A DNA stretch of 64,000 nt from Ferrovibrio sp036381655 (GTDB taxonomy: Bacteria > Pseudomonadota > Alphaproteobacteria > Ferrovibrionales > Ferrovibrionaceae): the NCBI RefSeq assembly GCF_036381655.1, contig NZ_DASVCJ010000082.1, positions 59,338 through 123,337 of the forward strand. Direction: 5' to 3'. Shown piece after piece: positions 50,931-60,160 of this stretch. Below the pieces are notes generated by a model. It had not been told where the DNA came from and made no database searches. It saw nothing but the letters and a program-made list of their open reading frames with translations. Each line of letters starts with the position of its first letter. Within the stretch, counting starts at the first letter, position 1. The position numbers and the translations under genes were made by a program.

Positions 50931-53681
50931 ATGAAAGTCGTTGTCGTCGAAAGCCCGGCGAAGGCGAAGACCATCGAAAAATACCTTGGTCCAGGCCACA
51001 AAGTGCTGGCCTCCTTCGGTCATGTCCGCGATCTGCCGCCGAAAGACGGCTCGGTCGAGCCGGACAAGGACTTCACGATGCATTACGAGATGTCGGGCCG
51101 CGGCTCCGACTCGGTGCGCGCGATCGCCGGCGCCCTGAAAGAGGCCGATACGCTGATCCTCGCCACCGACCCGGACCGCGAGGGCGAGGCGATTTCCTGG
51201 CATGTGCTCGAGGCCCTGAATAACCGCAAGGCGGTCAAGGGCAAGACGGTCAAGCGGGTGGTGTTCAACGAGATCACCAAGACCGCCGTGCTGGATGCCA
51301 TGGCGCATCCGCGCGACATCGACATGGACCTGGTGAACGCCCAGCAGGCGCGCCGCGCGCTGGACTATCTGGTCGGCTTCACCCTCTCCCCGGTGCTGTG
51401 GCGCAAGCTGCCCTCCGCCAAGTCGGCCGGCCGCGTGCAATCGGTCGCGCTGCGGCTGATCTGCGAGCGCGAGACCGAGATCGAGGCGTTCCGCCCGCGT
51501 GAATACTGGACCATCGCCGCCGAGTTCCTGAACGAGGCCGGCCAGAAGGTCGTCGCCCGCCTGGCCGAGCTGGGCGGCAAGAAGCTCGACAAGTTCGACA
51601 TCGCCAACGAGGCCGCCGCCAAGGCCGCCGTCGCCCGGCTGCAGGATCTGCGCTACGCCGTTGCCGATGTGCAGATCAAGCCGGCCAAGCGCCATCCGGC
51701 GCCGCCCTTCACCACCTCGACCCTGCAGCAGGAAGCGGCGCGCAAGCTTGGCTTCTCGGCGCAGATGACCATGCAGATCGCCCAGCGGCTGTACGAAGGC
51801 GTCGATATCGGCGGCGAGACGGTCGGCCTGATCAGCTATATGCGCACCGACGGCGTCAGCATGGCGAACGAGGCGATCCGCGCCGCGCGCGACGTGATCG
51901 CCGAGGATTTCGGCCGCGAAGCCGTGCCGGAAAGCTGGCGCGTCTACAAGACCAAGCAGAAGAACGCCCAGGAAGCGCACGAAGCGATCCGCCCGACCGA
52001 TTTCCGCCGGCGCCCCCGCTCCGTCGCCCGCTATCTCGACGACGTGCAGCTCAAGCTCTACGAGCTGATCTGGGTACGCGCGCTGGCCAGCCAGATGGAA
52101 TCGGCCGAGCTGGAGCGCACTACGATCGACATCGCCGATCCGGCCAGGACCGGCGTCTTCCGCGCCACCGGCACCGTCGTGCTCTCGCCGGGCTTCCTCA
52201 AGCTCTATGAGGAAGGCATCGACGACAAGAGCGGCGATGACGAGGAAGGCGCCCGGCTGCCCAAGCTTGCCGTCGGCGACGCGCTCAAGCGCGACAGCAT
52301 CACGCCGGAGCAGCATTTCACCGAGCCGCCGCCGCGCTATTCGGAAGCGAGCCTGGTGCGCAAGCTGGAAGAGCTCGGCATCGGCCGGCCTTCGACCTAT
52401 GCCGCCATTCTCGAGGTGCTGAAGGCCCGCCGCTACGTCAAGCTGGAAAGCAAGCGTTTCCAGCCCGAGGATGCCGGCTGGCTGGCTTACGCCTTCCTGG
52501 TCTGCTTTTTCGAACAGTATTTCGCCTATGGCTTCACGGCGGGGCTGGAGGAAAAGCTCGACGAGATCGCCGAGCACAAGCTCGACTGGAAGCAGGTGCT
52601 GGAGGATTTCTGGCAGGATTTCAGCCTGCAGGAGCAGGCGAAGAATCCGACGATGCTGTCGGTGAAAGATGCGGTCATTCGCATCGACGACAAGATGGGC
52701 CGCCGCGGCGAAGTGCTGGAGGCGATCAACCGCCTGCTGGCGCCGCATTTCTTCCCCGAGCGCCAGGACGGCACCGATCCCCGCCTCTGCCCGGCCTGCA
52801 GCAAGGGCCAGCTCTCGATCAAGGCCGGCCGCACCGGCGCCTTCATCGGCTGCTCGGATTATCCCGAATGCAGCTATACGCGGCCGCTTTCCGCCAACGG
52901 CAACGGCCACGGCGAGATCGCCCTGTCCGGCCCGCAGGAACTGGGCGAAGACCCCGACAGCGGCCAGATGGTCACGCTGCGCCAGGGTCCGTTCGGGCCG
53001 TATGTGCAGCTCGGCGAGGCCGAAGGCGAAGGCAAGAAGAAGACCAAGCCCAAGCGCGCATCGCTGCCGCGCGGCATCGCCGCCGAGGACGTCACGCTGG
53101 AGCTGGCGCTCAAGCTGCTGACGCTGCCGCGCGTGGTCGGCCTGCATCCCTCCACCGGCAAGGAGATCGTCGCCGGGCTGGGCCGTTTCGGGCCGTATCT
53201 GCTGCATGACGGCGCCTATACCAAGCTGAAGGACGCCATGGAGGCGATCGAGATCGGCATCAATCATGCCGTCGAGAAGATCGCCGAAGCGGATAGCCGC
53301 CGCAAAGGTCCGCGCCAGCGCGCCGAACTGAAGGTGCTGCGCGAGGTCGGCAAACATCCGGATGACGGCGAGCCGATCAATGTGATCGACGGCCGTTACG
53401 GACCGTACCTCAAGCACGGCGCGACCAATGCGCCGCTGCCGCGCGATACCGACAGCGAGGGCGTGACCCTGGAGCAGGCCGTCGCGGCGATCGCCGCGCG
53501 CGCCAAGAAGGGCGGCGGCAAGAAGAAGGCGGCGCCGAAGAAAGCCGCGGCCGCCAAAGCCGCGGCCGACGGCAAGGCCGAAGCCAAGCCCAAGAAAGCC
53601 GCGGCCGCCAAGAAGAAAGCCGCCGCGCCGAAGAAGCCGGCAGCCAAGAAGGCGCCGGCCAAGAAATCGGCGGCAGCCTAG
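50931..53681 (+). CDS. topA: DNA topoisomerase I
   Basis: TopA relaxes negative supercoils by cutting one strand. The 916-residue protein has the N-terminal Toprim domain (MKVVVVESPAKAKTIEKYL; later ATDPDREGEAISWHV), the catalytic Tyr303 in LISYMRTDGVSM, and one four-cysteine zinc motif (CPACSKG...CSDYPEC). Further repeats with GPFGPYVQLGE and GRFGPYLLHDG follow. The last 50 residues are nearly all Lys, Ala and Pro, probably a DNA-binding tail. In many relatives dprA precedes topA; here a PAS_5 gene does. rnr follows 5 nt after the stop. Confidence 0.96.
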   Translation: MKVVVVESPAKAKTIEKYLGPGHKVLASFGHVRDLPPKDGSVEPDKDFTMHYEMSGRGSDSVRAIAGALKEADTLILATDPDREGEAISWHVLEALNNRKAVKGKTVKRVVFNEITKTAVLDAMAHPRDIDMDLVNAQQARRALDYLVGFTLSPVLWRKLPSAKSAGRVQSVALRLICERETEIEAFRPREYWTIAAEFLNEAGQKVVARLAELGGKKLDKFDIANEAAAKAAVARLQDLRYAVADVQIKPAKRHPAPPFTTSTLQQEAARKLGFSAQMTMQIAQRLYEGVDIGGETVGLISYMRTDGVSMANEAIRAARDVIAEDFGREAVPESWRVYKTKQKNAQEAHEAIRPTDFRRRPRSVARYLDDVQLKLYELIWVRALASQMESAELERTTIDIADPARTGVFRATGTVVLSPGFLKLYEEGIDDKSGDDEEGARLPKLAVGDALKRDSITPEQHFTEPPPRYSEASLVRKLEELGIGRPSTYAAILEVLKARRYVKLESKRFQPEDAGWLAYAFLVCFFEQYFAYGFTAGLEEKLDEIAEHKLDWKQVLEDFWQDFSLQEQAKNPTMLSVKDAVIRIDDKMGRRGEVLEAINRLLAPHFFPERQDGTDPRLCPACSKGQLSIKAGRTGAFIGCSDYPECSYTRPLSANGNGHGEIALSGPQELGEDPDSGQMVTLRQGPFGPYVQLGEAEGEGKKKTKPKRASLPRGIAAEDVTLELALKLLTLPRVVGLHPSTGKEIVAGLGRFGPYLLHDGAYTKLKDAMEAIEIGINHAVEKIAEADSRRKGPRQRAELKVLREVGKHPDDGEPINVIDGRYGPYLKHGATNAPLPRDTDSEGVTLEQAVAAIAARAKKGGGKKKAAPKKAAAAKAAADGKAEAKPKKAAAAKKKAAAPKKPAAKKAPAKKSAAA

Positions 53682-53686
53682 GCATC

Positions 53687-55954
53687 GTGGCGAAAAAGAA
53701 GAAGACCTCTGGTCAGCTTCCGTCCAAACAGGACATCCTGAATTTCGTTGCCGAGAACCCGGGCAAGGTCGGCAAGCGCGAGATCGCGCGCGCCTTCAAT
53801 CTCGGTCCGGCCGACCGGATCGCCCTCAAGGGCCTGCTGAAGGAACTCAAGGCCGGGGGCGATCTCCGCCAGGGTCATGGCAAACGCATGGCGCCGAAGG
53901 ATCAACTTCCCGAGGTGTGCCTGGTCGATCTGGTCCGCATCGACCGCGACGGCGACCTGATCGGCCGACCGGTCGAATGGGAGAGCAAGGACGAGCCGCC
54001 GCGCATCGTCTTCGCCCTCAGCAACCGCGCGCGGCGCGAGCTTGGCGATGTCGGCGTCGGCGACCGCGTGCTGGCCCGCATCCAGCCGGCCGGCCGCAAC
54101 CGCTACCGCGCCCGGGTGATGAAGCGGCTCGAACGCGAGGAGCAGCCCGTCCTCGGCCTCTTCTCGATCAACGAAAACGGCGAGGCGCGCCTGGTGCCGA
54201 CCGACAAGAAGGTGCGCCACGAATATGCCATCGCGCCCGAACATTACGGCGATGCCAAGCCGGGCCAGTTTGTCGTCGCCCAGCCGCTTGCCGGCCGCCG
54301 ATTCGGCCTCAAGGCCGCCAGGATCACGGAGGTGGTCGGCAGCGCCAGCGATCCCAAGGCGCTCAGCCTCATCCCCATCTTCACCTTCGGCATCCCGACC
54401 CGCTTCGCCGATGCCGCGCTGAAGGAGGCGGAAAAGGCCAAACCCGTCCAGCTCGGCCGCCGCGAAGACCTGCGCAAGATCCCGTTGATCACCATCGACC
54501 CGGAAGATGCGCGCGATCACGACGATGCCGTCTTCGCCGAGCCGGACGACGATCCGGACAACAAGGGCGGCTGGCATGCCATCGTCGCCATCGCCGATGT
54601 GGCGCATTACGTCCGCCCCGGCAGCGCGCTGGATCACGACGCCCGCACGCGCGGCAACTCGACCTATTTTCCCGACCGCGTCGTGCCAATGCTGCCGGAG
54701 GCCCTGTCGGCCGATCTGTGCTCGCTGGTCGAAGGGAAGGATCGCGCCTGCTTCGCCGTGCATCTATGGTTCGATGCCGAGGGCAACAAGCGCCGGCATA
54801 AATTCGTGCGCGGGCTGATGCGCTGCGCCGCCGGCCTGAATTACCGGCAGGTGCAGCAGGCCATCGACGGCTATCCGGATCAGATCGCGGCCGAATTCCT
54901 CGAGCCGGTGCTCAAGCCGCTCTACGCCTGCCATGCCGCCCTGAACGCCGCCCGCGCGGCCCGGCAGCCGCTTGCGATCACCGCGCCGGAGCGGCGGGTC
55001 TTTCTCGGCAAGGATGGCCATATCGCCGCCATCAAGCCGCGCGAGCATCTGCTGAGCCATCAGGTGATCGAGGACTTCATGATCATGGCCAATGTCGCGG
55101 CGGCGGAAGAGCTGGAACGGCGCAACCAGCCCTGCATGTACCGCGTGCACGAGCCGCCTTCGGAAGAGAAGATCGACAGCCTGCGCAAGTTCCTCGCCAG
55201 CCTCGACTACCGCCTGGCCAAGGGTCAGGGCCTGAGGCCGATGCATTTCAACGCCATCCTCGAGAAGGCGCGCGGCAGCGAACACGAGCGACTGGTCAAT
55301 GAAGTGGTGCTGCGCAGCCAGATGCAGGCCTATTACACGCCCGACAACCATGGCCATTTCGGCCTCAACCTGCCGCGCTACGCGCATTTCACCTCGCCGA
55401 TCCGCCGCTATGCCGATCTGCTGGTGCACCGCGCCCTGATCCGCGGCCTCAAACTGGGCGATGACGGCCTGCCGCCGGAGGATGTGGAGAATTTCGAGCA
55501 GATTGCCGAGCATATCTCGCTGACCGAGCGCCGCTCGATGCAGGCCGAGCGCGATGCGCTCGATCGCTTCGTCGCCGCCTATATGATGGAGCATGTCGGC
55601 GCCACCTTCGAGGCGCGCATCGCCGGCGTCACCCGCTTCGGCCTGTTCGTCGAACTCGACGAGAATGGCGCCAGCGGTTTCGTGCCGATCTCGACTCTCG
55701 CCGACGATTTCTACGCCCATGACGAAGCGCATCGCACCCTGGTCGGCAAACGCACACGCAAGCGCTACCGGCTTGGCGATGCGGTCACGGTCCGGCTGGA
55801 GGAAGCGACGCCTGTCACCGGCGGCATGCGCTTCGAGATCGTGTCCGGCGAAGGCCGCGGGCTGAAGCATCGCGGCCGCGCCGTCGCCACGGCAAAGAAG
55901 ACGCCGACCAACCGGCCGGGCTGGGCCAAGCATCGCAGCAGGAAAAAGAAATGA
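53687..55954 (+). CDS. rnr: Ribonuclease R
   Basis: RNase R degrades structured RNA from the 3' end. The 755-residue protein starts with GTG at 53687, 5 nt after the topA stop. It has an N-terminal winged-helix region, cold-shock-like OB folds, the RNB catalytic block with acidic residues ITIDPEDARDHDDAVFAE, and a C-terminal S1 domain (GATFEARIAGVTRFGLFVEL). The tail is basic (KHRSRKKK). No clear ribosome site precedes the GTG, so it may depend on topA translation. The stop overlaps the next ATG as ATGA. Confidence 0.95.
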   Translation: MAKKKKTSGQLPSKQDILNFVAENPGKVGKREIARAFNLGPADRIALKGLLKELKAGGDLRQGHGKRMAPKDQLPEVCLVDLVRIDRDGDLIGRPVEWESKDEPPRIVFALSNRARRELGDVGVGDRVLARIQPAGRNRYRARVMKRLEREEQPVLGLFSINENGEARLVPTDKKVRHEYAIAPEHYGDAKPGQFVVAQPLAGRRFGLKAARITEVVGSASDPKALSLIPIFTFGIPTRFADAALKEAEKAKPVQLGRREDLRKIPLITIDPEDARDHDDAVFAEPDDDPDNKGGWHAIVAIADVAHYVRPGSALDHDARTRGNSTYFPDRVVPMLPEALSADLCSLVEGKDRACFAVHLWFDAEGNKRRHKFVRGLMRCAAGLNYRQVQQAIDGYPDQIAAEFLEPVLKPLYACHAALNAARAARQPLAITAPERRVFLGKDGHIAAIKPREHLLSHQVIEDFMIMANVAAAEELERRNQPCMYRVHEPPSEEKIDSLRKFLASLDYRLAKGQGLRPMHFNAILEKARGSEHERLVNEVVLRSQMQAYYTPDNHGHFGLNLPRYAHFTSPIRRYADLLVHRALIRGLKLGDDGLPPEDVENFEQIAEHISLTERRSMQAERDALDRFVAAYMMEHVGATFEARIAGVTRFGLFVELDENGASGFVPISTLADDFYAHDEAHRTLVGKRTRKRYRLGDAVTVRLEEATPVTGGMRFEIVSGEGRGLKHRGRAVATAKKTPTNRPGWAKHRSRKKK

Positions 55955-56928
55955 TCCGGTCCGCGGCCATCGCCGCCATCTGCCTTGCGTCACTGCCAGC
56001 CGCCGCCTTCGACCTGGAAGGCCATCGCGGCGCGCGCGGTCTGGCGCCCGAGGACACCCTGCCCGCCTTCGCAACGGCCTTGTCGATCGGCGTCGCCACG
56101 CTGGAGTTGGACGTCAACCTCACCCGGGACGGCCATCTGCTGGTTGCGCATAACCGGCAGGTCGAACCCTCCCTGGCGCGCGAACCGGACGGTCAATGGC
56201 TGAGCGGGCCGGGGCCGCTGATCTGGCAGACGCCTCTGGCGACGCTGCGGCAGTTCGATGTCGGCCGCCTCAACCCGGCAGCCAAATACGGCAAGGGTTT
56301 CCCCGAGCAGAAGCCGGTCGACGGCACGCCCATCCCGCTGCTGGAAGAGGTTTTCGCCCTGGTGCGCAAGAGCGGCAACCAGACCGTCCGCTTCAACATC
56401 GAGACCAAGCTGGACCCGACCAGACCCGAGGAGAGCGCCTCGCCAGAACAGCTCACCGAGGCCCTGATCGAAGCGATTCGCGCCGGCGGCATGGCCGAGC
56501 GCAGCATGATCGAATCCTTCGACTGGCGGACGCTGCAAATCGCCGCCCGGCTGGCGCCCGAAATCCCGCGCGCGCATCTGACCCTGGAAGGTACCAGGAA
56601 CGACAACGTGCAGCGCGGCCGGCCCGATGCCAGCCCCTGGCTGGCCGGTCTGGATGCCGACGACTACCCCTCCGCGCCGGCCCTGGTGAAGGCCGCGAAC
56701 GGCCAGGTCTGGTCGCCGTTCTGGCGCAACGTCACCCCGGATCTGGTCGCCGAGGCGCATCGGCTCGGGCTTCGGGTGGTGCCCTGGACGGTCAATGACC
56801 CGGCGGTGATGGAACAGCTCATCGACATGAAGGTTGACGGTCTGATCAGCGATTATCCGGACCGCCTCCGGAATGTCATGCAGGCCCGCCGATTGCCGCT
56901 GCCACAGGCCACGCCGGTAAGCCCATAG
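55951..56928 (+). CDS. Periplasmic glycerophosphodiester phosphodiesterase
   Basis: GDPD enzymes hydrolyse glycerophosphodiesters to glycerol-3-phosphate and an alcohol. The 325-residue protein has a signal peptide (AIAAICLASLPAAAF) and a TIM barrel starting DLEGHRGARGLAPEDTLPAF; the family's His, Arg, Glu and Asp residues are visible there and in LELDVNLTRDGHLLVAHN. It overlaps rnr by 4 nt (ATGA), so it is coupled to a gene with which it has no obvious link. It probably recovers phosphate or glycerol from degraded lipids. Confidence 0.92.
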   Translation: MIRSAAIAAICLASLPAAAFDLEGHRGARGLAPEDTLPAFATALSIGVATLELDVNLTRDGHLLVAHNRQVEPSLAREPDGQWLSGPGPLIWQTPLATLRQFDVGRLNPAAKYGKGFPEQKPVDGTPIPLLEEVFALVRKSGNQTVRFNIETKLDPTRPEESASPEQLTEALIEAIRAGGMAERSMIESFDWRTLQIAARLAPEIPRAHLTLEGTRNDNVQRGRPDASPWLAGLDADDYPSAPALVKAANGQVWSPFWRNVTPDLVAEAHRLGLRVVPWTVNDPAVMEQLIDMKVDGLISDYPDRLRNVMQARRLPLPQATPVSP

Positions 56929-56995
56929 AATGGCTTAGGCAAAATCGCCGCAGGCAACACTCGGGGCTTCCCATGCCTGAATTCCAGGGTTAAAA

Positions 56996-57029
56996 CGGCG
57001 CCGCGCCGCCACGCTGGAGTACGGCGCCG
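56996..57029 (+). other. Paired CGGCGCCG elements in the corA leader
   Basis: CGGCGCCG occurs at 56996-57003 and 57022-57029. Each copy is self-complementary, so in RNA the two can pair as an 8-bp stem with an 18-nt loop just before the corA ribosome site (AGGGA at 57034-57038). It could influence translation of the Mg transporter; no known riboswitch is recognised. Confidence 0.3.
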
Positions 57030-57047
57030 GAACCAGGGACGGCCAGC

Positions 57048-58034
57048 ATGATTTCTGCCTACCTGCCGCAGAGCGGCCAGCTACAACGCATCGACCTGAC
57101 GATCGACTCGCCCCTTCCGGACGGGGTGGTGTGGATCGACCTGTTCGAACCGACCCAGGTCGAGGAGAAGGCCGTCGAGCGCCTGCTCGAGCTGGACATG
57201 CCGACGCGGGAAGAGATGCAGGAGATCGAGGCCTCCAGCCGGCTCTATCGCGAAGGCGATGCCAGCTACATGACGGCCAACGTGCTGTATCACGCGGAAA
57301 CCCCGCTGCCGCAGACGACCCCCATCACCTTCATCCGCACGCCGCGCGCGGTGGTGACGCTCCGCTACGCCGACCCGCTGTCCTTCCGGCAATTCGTCGC
57401 GCGCGCCCAGCGCCAGCCCAGCCTGTCGGCCTCCTCCGATGCCGTGCTGTGCGGCATCCTCGATTCGGTGATCGACCGCGCCGCAGACGTGCTGGAAAAT
57501 GCCGGCAAGGATCTCGATGGCGTCTCGCGCGCCATTTTCGGCTATGGCGGCTCGAAAGGCTACGAAGCCGCCGACGAGACGGACCTCGAGGAAGCCGTGC
57601 GCAAGCTTGGCCGCGTCGAGGATCTGACCTCGCGCATCCGCGACAGCCTGGTTTCGCTGACCCGGCTGATCGCCTTCCTCAATCTCAGCATGACCGAGCA
57701 GCGCGGCACCAAGGAAGCGCGCCAATGGCTCAAGACGCTGGCCCGCGACGTGCAGTCGCTCAGCGAGCAGGCCGCCTTCCTGGCGCATAAGGGCAATTTC
57801 CTGCTCGACGCCACGCTCGGGCTGATCAACATCCAGCAGACCAAGATCATCAAGATCTTCTCGGTGGCCGCGGTGGTCTTCCTGCCGCCGACCCTGATCG
57901 CCAGCATCTATGGCATGAATTTCAAGTTCCAGCCGGAGCTCGACTGGACCTTCGGCTATCCTTTGGCGTTGCTGCTGATGGTCGGCTCTGCTGTACTGCC
58001 GTATTGGTGGTTCAAACGGAAAGGCTGGCTGTAA
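57048..58034 (+). CDS. corA: CorA-family divalent cation (Mg) transporter
   Basis: This 328-residue protein is of the CorA type, a pentameric channel for Mg or related ions. The long cytoplasmic part is helical; two membrane segments lie at the end, and the signature YGMNF with FKFQPELDW follows the first. The final hydrophobic segment runs LALLLMVGSAVLPYWWF, and the tail is basic. The 119-bp gap before the gene carries a possible leader hairpin. Its stop overlaps the start of the DUF983 gene (TAATG at 58032). Selectivity for Mg, Co or Zn cannot be read from sequence. Confidence 0.92.
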   Translation: MISAYLPQSGQLQRIDLTIDSPLPDGVVWIDLFEPTQVEEKAVERLLELDMPTREEMQEIEASSRLYREGDASYMTANVLYHAETPLPQTTPITFIRTPRAVVTLRYADPLSFRQFVARAQRQPSLSASSDAVLCGILDSVIDRAADVLENAGKDLDGVSRAIFGYGGSKGYEAADETDLEEAVRKLGRVEDLTSRIRDSLVSLTRLIAFLNLSMTEQRGTKEARQWLKTLARDVQSLSEQAAFLAHKGNFLLDATLGLINIQQTKIIKIFSVAAVVFLPPTLIASIYGMNFKFQPELDWTFGYPLALLLMVGSAVLPYWWFKRKGWL

Positions 58035-58426
58035 TGCCCTTGCTGATGGGCGAGCTGATCGAGCGTCCGGCGGGCGCGGCCATGCTGCGCGGCTGGCGCC
58101 GCCGCTGCCCGCAATGCGGCGAGGGCGGCATCTTCGCCGGCTACCTCGCGGTCAATCCGCAATGCCCGTCCTGCGGCCTGGCGCTGAGCGGCCATCGCGC
58201 CGACGATGCGCCGCCCTACTTCACCATCCTGATCGTCGGCCATATCATCGTGCCGCTGATGCTGCTGCTGGAGCAGCATCTCCATCCGGCCGAATGGGTT
58301 CATATGGCGCTCTGGCTGCCGCTCACCTTGCTGCTGTCGCTGTGGCTGCTGCCGCATATCAAGGGCAGTCTGATCGGCCTGCAATGGGCCAAGCGCATGC
58401 ACGGCTTCGGCCCGGACCCCGACTAG
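58034..58426 (+). CDS. DUF983 zinc-ribbon membrane protein
   Basis: This 130-residue protein has a zinc-ribbon-like start (RCPQCGEGGIFAGYLAVN, then PQCPSCGLAL) and two hydrophobic segments (about residues 65-85 and 93-115). This is the DUF983 pattern. The function is not established. The ATG overlaps the corA stop as TAATG, so it is translationally coupled. In many relatives it directly follows rnr; here GDPD and corA lie between. It starts a run with two Nudix genes. Confidence 0.88.
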   Translation: MPLLMGELIERPAGAAMLRGWRRRCPQCGEGGIFAGYLAVNPQCPSCGLALSGHRADDAPPYFTILIVGHIIVPLMLLLEQHLHPAEWVHMALWLPLTLLLSLWLLPHIKGSLIGLQWAKRMHGFGPDPD

Positions 58427-58432
58427 ACGGCG

Positions 58433-59134
58433 ATGACGGAGGACGCAGAAGCCGGCGGCAAGCCCAAGCCGCAGCGCATCCGGGACGCCGCGACGCTGAT
58501 TCTCTATCGCCGCCGGGCAGGCCGCCTGGAAGTGCTGATGGGCGAGCGCCACGGCGCCAGCGCATTCATGCCCAACCGTTTCGTCTTTCCGGGCGGCCGC
58601 CTCGACCCCGCCGATTACCGCATCCAGGCCGCCGCTCCGCTCAATCCGGTCAGCACCGCCCGGCTGACCCGCTGCCCGCGCACCGGCCCGCGCAAGGCGC
58701 TGGGGCTCGCCCTGGCCGCGATCCGCGAGACCTTCGAGGAAACCGGCCTGCGCCTCGCCGTGCCGAAACCGGTCGCCGCGGCGCCCTCGTCAAGCTGGGC
58801 CGCCTTCTGCGCCAAAGGTCATGCTCCCGACCCGGCGCCGCTCCTTTATATCTGCCGGGCGATAACGCCGCCCGGCCGGCCGCGCCGGTTCGATGCCCGC
58901 TTCTTCGCCGCGCCGGCCGAAGCCGCCCTGGGCGAGTTGCGGCCGTCGCAGGAACTCGACAAGCTGAACTGGCTGACGCCGGAAGACACCAAGGACCTGC
59001 TGCTGCCCAACATCACGCAATATGTGCTGGCCCATCTGGAAGGCTGGCTCAGGCCGGAAGCTGCGGAAGATCCGAACCAGCCGACCCCGTTCCATTATAT
59101 GCGCCGCGGCGAGCGGCAGCTTGAATGGGTCTAG
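58433..59134 (+). CDS. Nudix hydrolase (first of a tandem pair)
   Basis: This 233-residue protein is a Nudix hydrolase, cleaving nucleoside diphosphates linked to other groups. It has the family opening ATLILYRR, then FVFPGGRLDPADY, and the Nudix box end IRETFEETGL. The usual box spacing is broken by about 35 residues between the GGRL part and the RE-x-x-EE-x-G part, as in an alphaproteobacterial subgroup of longer Nudix proteins. It ends with an FHYMRRGERQLEWV tail. The substrate is unknown. Its last 10 nt overlap the next Nudix gene. Confidence 0.87.
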   Translation: MTEDAEAGGKPKPQRIRDAATLILYRRRAGRLEVLMGERHGASAFMPNRFVFPGGRLDPADYRIQAAAPLNPVSTARLTRCPRTGPRKALGLALAAIRETFEETGLRLAVPKPVAAAPSSSWAAFCAKGHAPDPAPLLYICRAITPPGRPRRFDARFFAAPAEAALGELRPSQELDKLNWLTPEDTKDLLLPNITQYVLAHLEGWLRPEAAEDPNQPTPFHYMRRGERQLEWV

Positions 59135-59748
59135 GCGGTCCGGTCAGGCCCAGGAACGCCGCCAGCCTCGTTCTGGTCCGCCGCACGGCGTCAGGTCCCG
59201 AGGTGCTGCTGGGACGGCGGGCCGCAAAACACCGCTTCCTGCCCCATGTCTACGCCTTTCCCGGCGGGCGGCTCGATTCGAGCGATAAGTCAGATACCCT
59301 CCTTAAACCGCTGGAAAATATCTGCCATCCCGGTTGCGGCCCCGAGATGATGCGGGCGCTGGCCGTCGCCGCCCTGCGCGAGACCTGGGAGGAAACCGGC
59401 ATTGCGCTGGGCATTGTGGCCGGCGGCCGGCTGCAACCCGATGCCTCCGGCCTGCGCTATCTGTGCCGGGCGATCACCCCGTCCGACAGCCCGGTGCGGT
59501 TCCATGCCCGGTTTTTCCTGCAGGATGTGAGCGGCCAGGACCTCGCCCTGGGCGGCTCGGGCGAGTTGCTCGATCTCGGCTTCCGGCCGCTCGAGGCCGC
59601 CCTGCGCCTGCCGTTGGCCGATATCACCGAATTCGTCCTGCGCCTCGTCGGCCGCCTGGGGCCGGATTTCCGCCCCCAGCAATATGCCTTTTGGCGCTAC
59701 CGCGCCGGCAAATCCATGATCCGCTGGGAAAAGCCCGGTATCGGTTGA
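59125..59748 (+). CDS. Nudix hydrolase (second of a tandem pair)
   Basis: This 207-residue protein is a second Nudix hydrolase with the same design as its neighbour: AASLVLVRR, YAFPGGRLD near residue 43 and RETWEETGIAL near 85. The two are homologous but clearly diverged, so the duplication is old. The start lies 10 nt inside the previous gene, so coupling is likely. The end contains YAFWRYRAGKSMIRWEKP. Its substrate is unknown. rpmG follows after 66 bp. Confidence 0.87.
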   Translation: MGLGGPVRPRNAASLVLVRRTASGPEVLLGRRAAKHRFLPHVYAFPGGRLDSSDKSDTLLKPLENICHPGCGPEMMRALAVAALRETWEETGIALGIVAGGRLQPDASGLRYLCRAITPSDSPVRFHARFFLQDVSGQDLALGGSGELLDLGFRPLEAALRLPLADITEFVLRLVGRLGPDFRPQQYAFWRYRAGKSMIRWEKPGIG

Positions 59749-59814
59749 CATCGGGGTGCGAATCCCTATGCTGCGCCGCCAATCCCTGCCGTCCGAACCT
59801 GTGGAATTTGCGTC

Positions 59815-59982
59815 ATGGCCAAGCCGACAACCCTGAAGATCAAATTGGTGAGCAGCGCCGATACCGGCTATTACTACGTCACCAAGAAGAACCCGCGCAC
59901 CAAGACCGAGAAGCTGACGCTGAAGAAATACGATCCGGTGGCGCGCAAGCATGTCGAATTCAAGGAAGCCAAGATCAAGTAA
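59815..59982 (+). CDS. rpmG: 50S ribosomal protein L33
   Basis: The 55-residue L33 reads MAKPTTLKIKLVSSADTG at the start, and then YYVTKKNPR and KLTLKKYDPVARKHV. It matches the alphaproteobacterial L33 of 55 residues, which lacks the zinc-binding cysteines found in the other form. L33 binds near the E site of the large subunit. The gene follows the second Nudix gene by 66 bp and is followed by a clear intrinsic terminator. Confidence 0.97.
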   Translation: MAKPTTLKIKLVSSADTGYYYVTKKNPRTKTEKLTLKKYDPVARKHVEFKEAKIK

Positions 59983-60021
59983 GGCTTTCCGCCGGGCGCC
60001 CTGACGCCCGCGCACCGAACC

Positions 60022-60050
60022 AGCCCCGCCAGCGGCGGGGCTTTTTGTTT
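60022..60050 (+). terminator. Intrinsic terminator after rpmG
   Basis: AGCCCCGCC (60022-60030) and GGCGGGGCT (60034-60042) form a 9-bp stem with the loop AGC, followed by TTTTGTTT. It lies 39 bp after the rpmG stop and is the best intrinsic terminator in the window. Confidence 0.92.
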
Positions 60051-60160
60051 GCCGGCCTCTTGCCCTTGGGGCCGATATGTTCCTATTTCAGTCCTGCAAT
60101 CATTTTCGCCGTTGTTGGACATCGTCGATAGGAACTCGCCTGCCGGACCGCCCCGCGCCA

